Origin: Flavobacterium sp. 1
GTDB taxonomy: Bacteria; Bacteroidota; Bacteroidia; Flavobacteriales; Flavobacteriaceae
Reading direction: 5' to 3'
Assembly (NCBI RefSeq): GCF_002797935.1
Contig: NZ_PGER01000001.1
Location: forward strand, 2,356,001 to 2,420,000
DNA: 64,000 bases
The translations under genes were made by a program, and so were the position numbers. This document shows, piece by piece, positions 51,817 to 58,978 of this stretch; positions within the stretch are counted from its first letter, which is position 1, and each line of letters starts with the position of its first letter. The notes beneath the pieces are model-generated. The model was not told where the DNA came from, did not search any database, and worked only from the letters and a program-made list of their open reading frames with translations.

Positions 51817-51918
51817 AAATACAAATTTGAGTAAAAAGGTAATGGCGTAAGTGTGTACGTGGAAAGTGTTTCGAAGTAACTTATACTTGACCTGATTGAC
51901 TCAAATTTTTATTTCAAT

Positions 51919-51978
51919 GAACTTGTTTTTATTTCTGAAGCAAAGATGTCAGTACTACTACGCAGTTATTTTGCGCAG
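51919..51978 (-). promoter_or_regulatory. Operator/promoter module 'c' and leader of the RING transcript
   Basis: On the minus strand CTGCGCAAAATAACTGCGTA (51978-51959) is followed so that TTTG ends 30 nt from the start of AATAACT (CATCTTTG, 51948-51941). The leader CAGAAATAAAAACAAGTTC (51937-51919) matches that of module 'a' with one inserted A and one change. Confidence 0.75.
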
Positions 51979-52000
51979 TTAAAAATATTTTTTATATTTG
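51969..52000 (+). promoter_or_regulatory. Divergent promoter of the HD gene
   Basis: TATATTTG (51993-52000) is a perfect -7 element 14 bases before the HD gene; TTTTG (51969-51973), inside operator 'c', stands 19 bases upstream of it as a -33 element. A regulator on 'c' would therefore affect both directions. Confidence 0.6.
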
Positions 52001-52014
52001 TTTAAATCTATGAT

Positions 52015-52629
52015 ATGAATTTACAAGAAAGGCATTCCGAATTATTGATTACAATTGACATCAATCCGAATGAAATCAATAATTTATGGCATGATTTAGA
52101 AAAAGCATATACTGCTAAATCTCGACACTATCATAATTTGAATCATTTACAGGAAATGATTGAATTATTTGATATTTATCAAAGCAATCTCAAAAATCCG
52201 AACGAAGTCTTATACAGTATTTTCTACCACGACTATGTTTATAAAGCCACCCGAAAAGACAATGAATTGAGAAGCGCAGAACTGGCTTTAGCTATTTTTC
52301 CTGATGATGTTTTACTCGATAAACAATTCGTTTTTGACGCTATTTGTGCCACACAACTGCATCAGCATAATAAAACTGAAGACATCAACTGGCTGATTGA
52401 TTTTGATTTAAAAATACTTTCGAAAGACTGGGAAGCTTATCAAACGTATTGCAATCAGATTAGGAAAGAATATAAAATTTACCCTAATATTTTGTACAAA
52501 CCCGGAAGAAAAAAAGCTTTGGAACATTTTCTGGAGCAGGAGTTCATTTATAAAACAGAAGTCTTCCAAAAGCTGTTTGATGAAAAGGCGAGGAATAATA
52601 TTAAAAAAGAAATTACTTTATTAACGTGA
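52015..52629 (+). CDS. HD-domain predicted metal-dependent phosphohydrolase
   Basis: The 204-residue protein has SRHYHNLNHLQEM (about 37-49) and IFYHDYVYKATRKDNELRSA (about 67-86), the first His and HD pair of an HD phosphohydrolase of the COG4339 type, then a third region with ICATQLHQHN and LIDFDLKIL (His, Asp). It probably hydrolyses a phosphomonoester, nucleotide or cyclic phosphate. It is divergent from the RING gene across a shared operator and precedes the WYL regulator gene, so end-processing of RNA (for example 2',3'-cyclic phosphate) is a reasonable guess. Confidence 0.75.
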   Translation: MNLQERHSELLITIDINPNEINNLWHDLEKAYTAKSRHYHNLNHLQEMIELFDIYQSNLKNPNEVLYSIFYHDYVYKATRKDNELRSAELALAIFPDDVLLDKQFVFDAICATQLHQHNKTEDINWLIDFDLKILSKDWEAYQTYCNQIRKEYKIYPNILYKPGRKKALEHFLEQEFIYKTEVFQKLFDEKARNNIKKEITLLT

Positions 52630-52702
52630 ATTGCGTGAGGGATTACTTCACTTAATTCTTTTTATCATCGGAGTTCAGTGAACTTCGTTTGAAGTGGAGC
52701 TC

Positions 52703-52814
52703 TTTTTTCTATATCAATTGCCTCGGGTTTAAACCCGAGGCAATTGATATAGAAAAAAAGCGGGAACGTAAAGCCCGACCCGTAGTCTCGTCCCAAAAGA
52801 CGAGACTACGGGTC
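52703..52814. repeat. Two strong palindromes before the WYL gene
   Basis: A perfect 56-bp palindrome spans 52703-52758 (centre GGGTTTAAACCC, ends T6...A6), followed by a hairpin of 16-bp perfect arms at 52777-52792 and 52799-52814 (GACCCGTAGTCTCGTC). The first could terminate transcription in both directions; the second ends 22 bases before the WYL start and could control its translation. Confidence 0.8.
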
Positions 52815-52836
52815 ACGCCCCAATAAAAACCAAAAT

Positions 52837-53862
52837 ATGTCACAAAACAAGAATGCCTTAATTCGTTATAAAACCATTGACAAATGCCTGCAGAACCAAT
52901 ACCGTCAATGGACTCTTGAAGACTTAATTGAAGCCTGTTCCGAGGCACTTTTTGAATATGAAGGCCGGGAAAATTCGGTAAGCAAACGCACGATTCAGAT
53001 GGATATTCAGCTGATGCGGTCGGAGAAATTGGGGTATAATGCACCCATTGTGGTGTATGACAAGAAGTTTTACAAATACGAAGATGAAGATTTTTCGATT
53101 ACTGATATTCCGCTGACGGAAACCGACATGAACGTTTTGACTGAAACGGTTTCGATGCTGAAACAGTTTAAGGATTTCTCTTTGTTTAATGATGTTTCGG
53201 ATATCTTACAGCGGTTGGAAGATAAAATCTATGCCGAAAAGTCCCATACGCATCCGGTGATTCATTTGGATAAAAATGAGAATTTGAAAGGACTGCATTT
53301 CTTGGAAGAAATCTATCAGGCGATTATCAAAAAAATCGTTTTGGTGATTACCTACAAATCATTCACATCACGAGAAGAAAAGGTCTTCAACTTTCATCCT
53401 TTTATTCTGAAAGAATTTAATAATCGGTGGTTCTTGGTGGGACGAAGAAAAGAAAGCCAGCCGATTACGAATCTCGCGCTCGACCGAATCATTTCGATTG
53501 ACTACAACCTGAATTTACCTTATCTGGAACAAAACTTCAATCCCGAAACTTATTACAAAAATGTGGTGGGTGTTACTGTAAACACTGGTCTGCAACCGAG
53601 GCGTATTGAACTTTGGATTGATGCTAAGAATGCACCTTATGTGATAACCAAACCTTTGCATAATTCACAAAGGGTGATTACTCAAAATGAAGACGGCAGT
53701 ATTATTGTGCATCTTTTTATCATTCCTAATTATGAGTTGGAACGCATTTTATTGGGTTTTGGAGACAGCCTGGAAGTACTTCGCCCCGAAAATTTACGCG
53801 GACGCATGAAATCAATTCTGCAGAAAGGATTGCTGCGTTATGAAAGTGAAGCAAATAAATAA
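52837..53862 (+). CDS. WYL-domain transcriptional regulator
   Basis: The 341-residue protein has an N-terminal winged helix (about 1-75; NALIRYKTIDKCL, KRTIQMDIQLMRSE), then a WYL domain (about 145-235: VLVITYKSFTSREEKVFNFH, FILKEFNNRWFLVGRR) and a C-terminal WCX region (RIELWIDAKNAPYVITKPLH). WYL proteins sense nucleic acid or nucleotide ligands and regulate phage defence and DNA/RNA damage responses. It is the only regulator in the island, so I infer it reads the four-site module shared by slipin, rtcB, HEPN and RING genes. Confidence 0.88.
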   Translation: MSQNKNALIRYKTIDKCLQNQYRQWTLEDLIEACSEALFEYEGRENSVSKRTIQMDIQLMRSEKLGYNAPIVVYDKKFYKYEDEDFSITDIPLTETDMNVLTETVSMLKQFKDFSLFNDVSDILQRLEDKIYAEKSHTHPVIHLDKNENLKGLHFLEEIYQAIIKKIVLVITYKSFTSREEKVFNFHPFILKEFNNRWFLVGRRKESQPITNLALDRIISIDYNLNLPYLEQNFNPETYYKNVVGVTVNTGLQPRRIELWIDAKNAPYVITKPLHNSQRVITQNEDGSIIVHLFIIPNYELERILLGFGDSLEVLRPENLRGRMKSILQKGLLRYESEANK

Positions 53863-53953
53863 TAGTATTTTAAGTACTCTAAATCACAATTTCATCCCTT
53901 TTTATTTAAAACTCAAAAAGTACCATTTTGAGTAAAATTAAGAATATACAACG

Positions 53954-54069
53954 CATGCATAATATTTCCTAAACTCCTTATTTCAAAGGAGTTTTTTATC
54001 TATATTTATAAAAAATTAAAAAAAAACGAATTTTATTATGCATGCATAGTATTTTTTTTATTACTTTTG
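53954..54069 (+). promoter_or_regulatory. MarR operator sites and fad operon promoter
   Basis: GCATGCAT occurs at 53954-53961 and inside the 10-bp palindrome ATGCATGCAT at 54038-54047; each is followed by A, then TATTT within a few bases. TACTTTTG (54062-54069) is a -7 element 18 bases before the MarR start. The second site lies where the -33 element would be, so binding would repress. Confidence 0.6.
53972..53995 (+). terminator. Terminator after the WYL gene
   Basis: AAACTCCTT (53972-53980) pairs with AAGGAGTTT (53987-53995), followed by T residues. Confidence 0.75.
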
Positions 54070-54087
54070 AAATCGATATAGTAGCTT

Positions 54088-54549
54088 ATGAAAAACAAAA
54101 CACTTGATTATATCCTAAGAGCAACCTGGCAAGCAGTCTCCAGAATGTACAACGAAGAAGCCAATAAATATGACGCGACAATGGCAACCGGATTTGCTCT
54201 ATTAAGCATTGACAGAGAGGAAGGCACACCTTCGACAGCATTAGGTCCAAGAATGGGAATGGAAGCCACAAGCCTTACCAGAACCTTAAAATCGATGGAG
54301 GAAAAAGGCTTAATCATCCGAAAGAAAAATCCAGAAGACGGCAGAGGCGTTTTGATTTACCTGACCGATTTTGGAAAAGAAAAAAGAGAGCTTTCTAAGA
54401 ATACTGTTTTGAAATTTAATGAATCTGTAAGGCAGCATGTCTCAGAAGAAAAGATAAACAATTTTATAGAGGTAGCTGAAATTATCAACGAACTAATTCA
54501 GAATAAAAATATATTTAATCAACAGGAAAATAATGAAACGAACCATTAA
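54088..54549 (+). CDS. MarR-family regulator of the fad operon
   Basis: The 153-residue winged-helix protein has ATMATGFALLSIDREEGTPS, recognition region GPRMGMEATSLTRTLKSMEE and wing KKNPEDGRGVLIYLTDFG, the MarR pattern. It overlaps the next gene by 17 bases, so it is the first cistron of the beta-oxidation operon and the likely acyl-CoA-responsive repressor of it. Confidence 0.88.
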   Translation: MKNKTLDYILRATWQAVSRMYNEEANKYDATMATGFALLSIDREEGTPSTALGPRMGMEATSLTRTLKSMEEKGLIIRKKNPEDGRGVLIYLTDFGKEKRELSKNTVLKFNESVRQHVSEEKINNFIEVAEIINELIQNKNIFNQQENNETNH

Positions 54550-56923
54550 AAAAGTTGCAGTAATTGGATCCGGAATTATGGGTTCGGGAATTGCTTGTCA
54601 TTTTGCCAACATTGGAGTCGAAGTCTTGCTTTTGGATATTGTTCCAAAAGAATTGACTGATGCCGAAGCCAAAAAAGGACTTACGCTTGAAAGTAAAATT
54701 GTTCGCAACCGTGTGGTAAACGAACATTTGGCCAACTCATTAAAATCAAAGCCCTCTCCTATTTACAGCCAAAAATTCGCCAGCCGAATCACCACTGGAA
54801 ACACTACAGATGATATGGCCAAGATTGCCAATGTAGATTGGATTATCGAAGTGGTTGTGGAGCGTTTGGACATCAAAAAAATGGTTTTTGAACAAATTGA
54901 AAAATTCAGAAAACCGGGAACTTTGGTAACATCAAACACTTCCGGTATTCCAATTCACTTTATGAGCGAAGGACGCAGCGAGGATTTCCAAAAACATTTC
55001 TGTGGTACTCACTTTTTTAATCCGGCGCGTTACTTAAAATTATTCGAAATCATTCCTGGTCCGCAAACTTCAGCTGAGGTTTTGGATTTTCTAACCATAT
55101 ACGGAGAAAAATTCTTGGGTAAAACTTCGGTTGTTGCCAAAGATACTCCAGCATTTATTGGAAACCGTATTGGTATTTACGGAATCCAAAGTTTATTCCA
55201 CTTGGTAAAAGAATTGGGATTGACTGTTGAAGAAGTAGATAAATTGACAGGACCGGTTATTGGACGTCCAAAATCGGCTACTTTCAGAACTGTGGATGTT
55301 GTTGGATTAGACACTTTGGTGCATGTTGCCAACGGAATCTACGAAAACTGCCCAACAGACGAACAGCACGAATTGTTCAAACTTCCAGATTTTGTCAACA
55401 AAATGATCGAAAACAAATGGTACGGAAGCAAAACTGGCCAAGGTTTCTACAAAAAAGTAGACAAAGACATTCTTTCTTTAGATTTGGACACTCTTGAATA
55501 CCGTCCTGCCAAAAGAGCTTCTTTCGCTACTTTGGAATTGACAAAAACAATCGACAAACCAATCAACAGATTTAAGGTTTTAGTTAAAGGAAAAGACAAA
55601 GCAGGCGAATTCTACAGAAAAAGTTTCTCTGGAATGTTTGCTTATGTTTCCAACCGTATCCCTGAAATCTCTGATGAGTTATACAAAATAGACGATGCCA
55701 TGAAAGCTGGTTTTGGATGGGAAAATGGTCCATTCGAAATTTGGGATGCCATTGGCGTTCAAAACGGAATCGAAATCATAAAAGCCGAAGATCTTGAACC
55801 TGCAGCTTGGGTTACCGAAATGATTGCTTCTGGAAGCACTAGTTTTTATACTGTAAAAGAAGGAGCTACTTATTTCTACAATATTCCAACAAAATCGCAG
55901 ACTAAAGTTCCGGGACAAGATGCCTTTATCATCCTGAACAACATTCGCGAAAGCAAAAAAGTTTGGAGCAACAGCGGAGCTATCATCCAAGACTTGGGTG
56001 ACGGAATTTTGAATCTAGAATTCCAATCTAAAATGAATACGATTGGCGGCGATGTTTTAACTGCGATCAATAAAGCGATAGATTTATCCGAAAAAGAATA
56101 TCAAGGTTTGGTTATTGGAAACCAAGCGACGAATTTCTCTGTTGGTGCCAACATCGGAATGATATTCATGATGGCAGTTGAGCAAGAATATGATGAACTG
56201 AATATGGCCATCAAAATGTTCCAAGATACAATGATGCGTGTGCGTTATTCAGGAATCCCAGTTGTTGTTGCTCCTCACGGAATGACTTTTGGCGGTGGAT
56301 GCGAAATGAGCTTACACGCTGACAAAGTAGTTGCTGCTGCAGAAACCTATATGGGATTAGTTGAATTTGGTGTTGGGGTGATTCCCGGCGGTGGCGGTTC
56401 GAAAGAAATGGCCATGCGTGCATCTGATTTATTCCGTAAAAATGATGTGGAATTGAATGTGCTTCAAGAGTATTTCTTAACAATTGCTATGGCAAAAGTA
56501 TCGACTTCAGGTTACGAAGCTTTTGATACTGGTCTTCTACAGCACGGTAAAGATGTAATCGTAGTAAACAAAGACCGTCAAATTGCCGAAGCTAAAAAAC
56601 ATGCGTTATTAATGGCCGAAGCTGGTTATACACAGCCTATCCACAGAACTGATGTAAAAGTTTTGGGTAAACAGGCTTTAGGAATGTTCTTGGTAGGAAC
56701 CAACCAAATGGTTGCCGGTAAATACATCTCAGAGCACGATTTGAAAATTGCAAACAAACTGGCTTATGTTATGGCTGGCGGTGATTTATCTGAACACACT
56801 TTGGTATCTGAACAATATTTATTGGATTTGGAACGTGAAGCTTTCTTGTCGCTTTGTACTGAGAGAAAAACATTGGAAAGAATTCAATTTATGTTAACCA
56901 AAGGGAAACCTTTGAGAAATTAG
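54533..56923 (+). CDS. fadJ: 3-hydroxyacyl-CoA dehydrogenase / enoyl-CoA hydratase
   Basis: The 796-residue bifunctional enzyme has an N-terminal Rossmann motif VAVIGSGIMGSGIACHFA (about 9-26), GTHFFNPARYLKLFEI (catalytic His) and the HAD C-domain (AFIGNRIGIYG). The C-terminal third is crotonase-like: NFSVGANIGMIF, VVAPHGMTFGGGCEMSLHAD and GVGVIPGGGGSKEMAMR (Glu residues). The domain order (dehydrogenase first) is the reverse of E. coli FadB. It carries out two steps of beta-oxidation. A four-helix-bundle gene separates it from the thiolase. Confidence 0.9.
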   Translation: MKRTIKKVAVIGSGIMGSGIACHFANIGVEVLLLDIVPKELTDAEAKKGLTLESKIVRNRVVNEHLANSLKSKPSPIYSQKFASRITTGNTTDDMAKIANVDWIIEVVVERLDIKKMVFEQIEKFRKPGTLVTSNTSGIPIHFMSEGRSEDFQKHFCGTHFFNPARYLKLFEIIPGPQTSAEVLDFLTIYGEKFLGKTSVVAKDTPAFIGNRIGIYGIQSLFHLVKELGLTVEEVDKLTGPVIGRPKSATFRTVDVVGLDTLVHVANGIYENCPTDEQHELFKLPDFVNKMIENKWYGSKTGQGFYKKVDKDILSLDLDTLEYRPAKRASFATLELTKTIDKPINRFKVLVKGKDKAGEFYRKSFSGMFAYVSNRIPEISDELYKIDDAMKAGFGWENGPFEIWDAIGVQNGIEIIKAEDLEPAAWVTEMIASGSTSFYTVKEGATYFYNIPTKSQTKVPGQDAFIILNNIRESKKVWSNSGAIIQDLGDGILNLEFQSKMNTIGGDVLTAINKAIDLSEKEYQGLVIGNQATNFSVGANIGMIFMMAVEQEYDELNMAIKMFQDTMMRVRYSGIPVVVAPHGMTFGGGCEMSLHADKVVAAAETYMGLVEFGVGVIPGGGGSKEMAMRASDLFRKNDVELNVLQEYFLTIAMAKVSTSGYEAFDTGLLQHGKDVIVVNKDRQIAEAKKHALLMAEAGYTQPIHRTDVKVLGKQALGMFLVGTNQMVAGKYISEHDLKIANKLAYVMAGGDLSEHTLVSEQYLLDLEREAFLSLCTERKTLERIQFMLTKGKPLRN

Positions 56924-57359
56924 TATTGAGTATTTAGAATTAAGTATTAAGACCTATGCATCAATTTGAAAAATTAAAGATTTGGCAGAAAGCAATGGAT
57001 ATTGCTGTAGATGTTTATAAAGTTACTTCAGAATTACCATCTGATGAAAAATTTAACTTAACACATCAAATTAAAAAATGTGCCGTCTCTATACCTTCAA
57101 ATATTGCAGAAGGATCAGGAAGAAATTCAAATAATGAATTTGTTCATTTTCTTGGTATTGCAAATGGTTCAACTTATGAATTAATAACTCAGTTAATGAT
57201 TTCAAAACGTTTAGAGTTAGTTGAAGAAGAAAAAGTTATTCCAATCATCAATAATTTGGTAGAAGTAAGTAACATGAATTTTGCTCTTCAAAAATCTCTA
57301 AAAACTAATAACAAATAACGATTGGAAAATCTTAATACTTAATTCTCCAATCTTAATAC
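56923..57359. repeat. Inverted repeat pair enclosing a four-helix-bundle gene (unit 1)
   Basis: 56923-56952 and 57330-57359 are inverted copies (25 of 30 positions; the inner 17 bases AGAATTAAGTATTAAGA are perfect). The left copy starts on the last base of the fadJ stop codon and the right ends 9 bases before the thiolase start. In RNA they would form a long stem with the gene in the loop. Confidence 0.85.
56956..57318 (+). CDS. Four-helix-bundle protein (S23/IVS-type)
   Basis: The 120-residue protein has FEKLKIWQKAMDIAVDVYKV, KFNLTHQIKKCAVSIPSNIA, EGSGRNSNNEFVHFLGIANG and a Glu-rich last helix, the family hallmark. Homologues are encoded in intervening sequences of 23S rRNA and near diversity-generating retroelements; the function is uncertain but RNA binding is suspected. 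It is inserted between two beta-oxidation genes within a pair of inverted repeats. Confidence 0.88.
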   Translation: MHQFEKLKIWQKAMDIAVDVYKVTSELPSDEKFNLTHQIKKCAVSIPSNIAEGSGRNSNNEFVHFLGIANGSTYELITQLMISKRLELVEEEKVIPIINNLVEVSNMNFALQKSLKTNNK

Positions 57360-57368
57360 TTTTTAACA

Positions 57369-58550
57369 ATGAAAACAGCCTATATAGTTAAAGCATACCG
57401 AACTGCAGTTGGAAAAGCCCCAAAAGGAGTTTTTAGATTTAAAAGACCTGACGAGCTGGCTGCAGAAACCATTCAATACATGATGAATGAGTTGCCTGAT
57501 TTTGACAAAACGCGCATTGACGATGTTATGGTGGGTAACGCCATGCCAGAAGCTGAACAAGGTCTGAACGTGGGACGTTTAATCTCTTTGATGGGATTAA
57601 AAGTAGATGACGTGCCTGGAGTTACAGTAAACAGATATTGCGCTTCAGGACTGGAAACCATCGGAATGGCAACTGCCAAAATCCAATCAGGAATGGCACA
57701 TTGCATCATTGCCGGAGGAGCCGAAAGTATGAGTTATATTCCAATGGGAGGTTACAAACCTACTCCGGATTATGCTGTCGCAAAAGCGGGACATGAGGAT
57801 TACTACTGGGGAATGGGATTGACATCGGAAGCGGTGGCGAAACAATTCAACATTTCGAGAGCAGATCAAGATGAATTTGCTTTTCAATCACACAACAAAG
57901 CTTTGAAAGCTCAAGCTGAAGGTAAATTTGACAAACAAATTGCGCCTATTACAGTTGAGCAGACTTTCATCAATGAAAATGGCAAGAAAGAAACCAAATC
58001 ATACGTGGTAAACAAAGACGAAGGTCCAAGAGCCGGAACATCTTTGGAAGCATTGGCTAACCTAAGACCTGTGTTTGCTGCAGATGGAAGCGTAACAGCA
58101 GGTAACTCTTCCCAAATGAGCGATGGTGCCGCTTTTGTACTGGTTATGAGCGAAGAAATGGTGAAAGAATTAAATCTTCAGCCAATCGCTCGTTTGGTAA
58201 ACTTCGCCTCTGCAGGTGTTGAACCAAGAATCATGGGAATCGGCCCTGTAAAAGCAATTCCGAAAGCATTGAAACAAGCAGGATTGACTTTAAATGACAT
58301 CGATCTAATTGAATTGAACGAGGCTTTTGCTTCTCAAGCATTAGCAGTTACCCGCGAGCTAAACCTGAATCCAGATATTATCAATGTGAATGGCGGGGCA
58401 ATTGCTTTGGGCCACCCTCTAGGCTGTACCGGAGCTAAACTTTCCGTTCAATTATTTGACGAGATGAAACGCAGAGGAAGCAAATACGGAATTGTTTCTA
58501 TGTGTGTGGGAACTGGACAAGGAAGTGCGGGGATTTATGAAGTACTTTAA
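57369..58550 (+). CDS. fadA: Acetyl-CoA C-acyltransferase (thiolase)
   Basis: The 393-residue thiolase has the active-site Cys in [13 protein letters not shown] (about 90), His in [12 protein letters not shown] / [16 protein letters not shown] and the second Cys in [13 protein letters not shown]. It cleaves 3-ketoacyl-CoA in the last step of beta-oxidation. It is the third functional gene of the operon, flanked on both sides by four-helix-bundle units. Confidence 0.93.
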   Translation: MKTAYIVKAYRTAVGKAPKGVFRFKRPDELAAETIQYMMNELPDFDKTRIDDVMVGNAMPEAEQGLNVGRLISLMGLKVDDVPGVTVNRYCASGLETIGMATAKIQSGMAHCIIAGGAESMSYIPMGGYKPTPDYAVAKAGHEDYYWGMGLTSEAVAKQFNISRADQDEFAFQSHNKALKAQAEGKFDKQIAPITVEQTFINENGKKETKSYVVNKDEGPRAGTSLEALANLRPVFAADGSVTAGNSSQMSDGAAFVLVMSEEMVKELNLQPIARLVNFASAGVEPRIMGIGPVKAIPKALKQAGLTLNDIDLIELNEAFASQALAVTRELNLNPDIINVNGGAIALGHPLGCTGAKLSVQLFDEMKRRGSKYGIVSMCVGTGQGSAGIYEVL

Positions 58551-58558
58551 TTTTATTA

Positions 58559-58965
58559 TAAATTTTGAATTATAAATTTTAAATGAACATACATGAAGGA
58601 AAATATTATTGCAACAAAGACATTTGATTTTGCACTATCGATAGTAAACCTTTTTGTTCAGCTTAAAAAAGAGAATGAATTCATAATTTCTAAACAAATC
58701 TTAAGATCAGCAACAAGTATTGGAGCAAATGTTGAAGAAGCAATCGCTGCACAATCAAGAAAAGATTTTATTCATAAAATGTCCATTGCATCAAAAGAAG
58801 CGAGAGAAACTAAATATTGGTTGCGATTATTAGATAAATCTGATTTAACAACAATTGAAATTAATCATTATTTAATTGAAGTTGAACACATTATTAACAT
58901 AATAACCAAAATCATCAAAACATCACAAGAGTCAAAATAATTTAAAATTTACAATTCAAAATTTA
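58559..58965. repeat. Inverted repeat pair enclosing a four-helix-bundle gene (unit 2)
   Basis: 58559-58584 (TAAATTTTGAATTATAAATT plus TTAAAT) is inverted at 58940-58965 with one mismatch in 26. The left copy begins 8 bases after the thiolase stop; the right copy starts on the last base of the enclosed gene's stop. The sequence differs from unit 1, so the two are independent insertions. Confidence 0.85.
58593..58940 (+). CDS. Four-helix-bundle protein (S23/IVS-type), second copy
   Basis: The 115-residue protein has TKTFDFALSIVNLFVQLKKE, SKQILRSATSIGANVEEAIA, AQSRKDFIHKMSIASKEARE and TKYWLRLLDKSDLTTIEINH, followed by a last helix. The motif SIGANVEEA is the family signature. It is only distantly similar to the first copy (120 aa), indicating separate acquisition rather than local duplication. 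Confidence 0.88.
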   Translation: MKENIIATKTFDFALSIVNLFVQLKKENEFIISKQILRSATSIGANVEEAIAAQSRKDFIHKMSIASKEARETKYWLRLLDKSDLTTIEINHYLIEVEHIINIITKIIKTSQESK

Positions 58966-58978
58966 AAATAATAAAAAA

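Larger units (their letters stand above)
51511..51892 (-). repeat. Five-copy 20-bp direct repeat array interleaved with tRNA pieces
   Basis: Plus-strand consensus GAAGTAAGTTTTAATTGACC at 51511, 51590, 51673, 51746 and 51873 (starts). Copies at 51673 and 51746 are identical; the others vary in the centre but keep GAAGTAA and TTGACC. Intervals are 79, 83, 73 and 127 bp. The spaces hold a tRNA 3' half (51637-51672) and a split tRNA (51701-51816). It is not a CRISPR: the spacers are tRNA-derived and there are no cas genes. Confidence 0.85.

Noticed and set aside
38972..51855. Shared 10-mer CACACTTACG in both tRNA-element leaders
   Set aside because: Ten bases in about 1.5 kb of AT-rich sequence can match by chance and no structure surrounds it.
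51511..51892. CRISPR array call for the 20-bp repeats
   Set aside because: Repeats are too short and diverged, intervals vary from 73 to 127 bp, the intervening sequence is tRNA-derived, and no cas gene is present.
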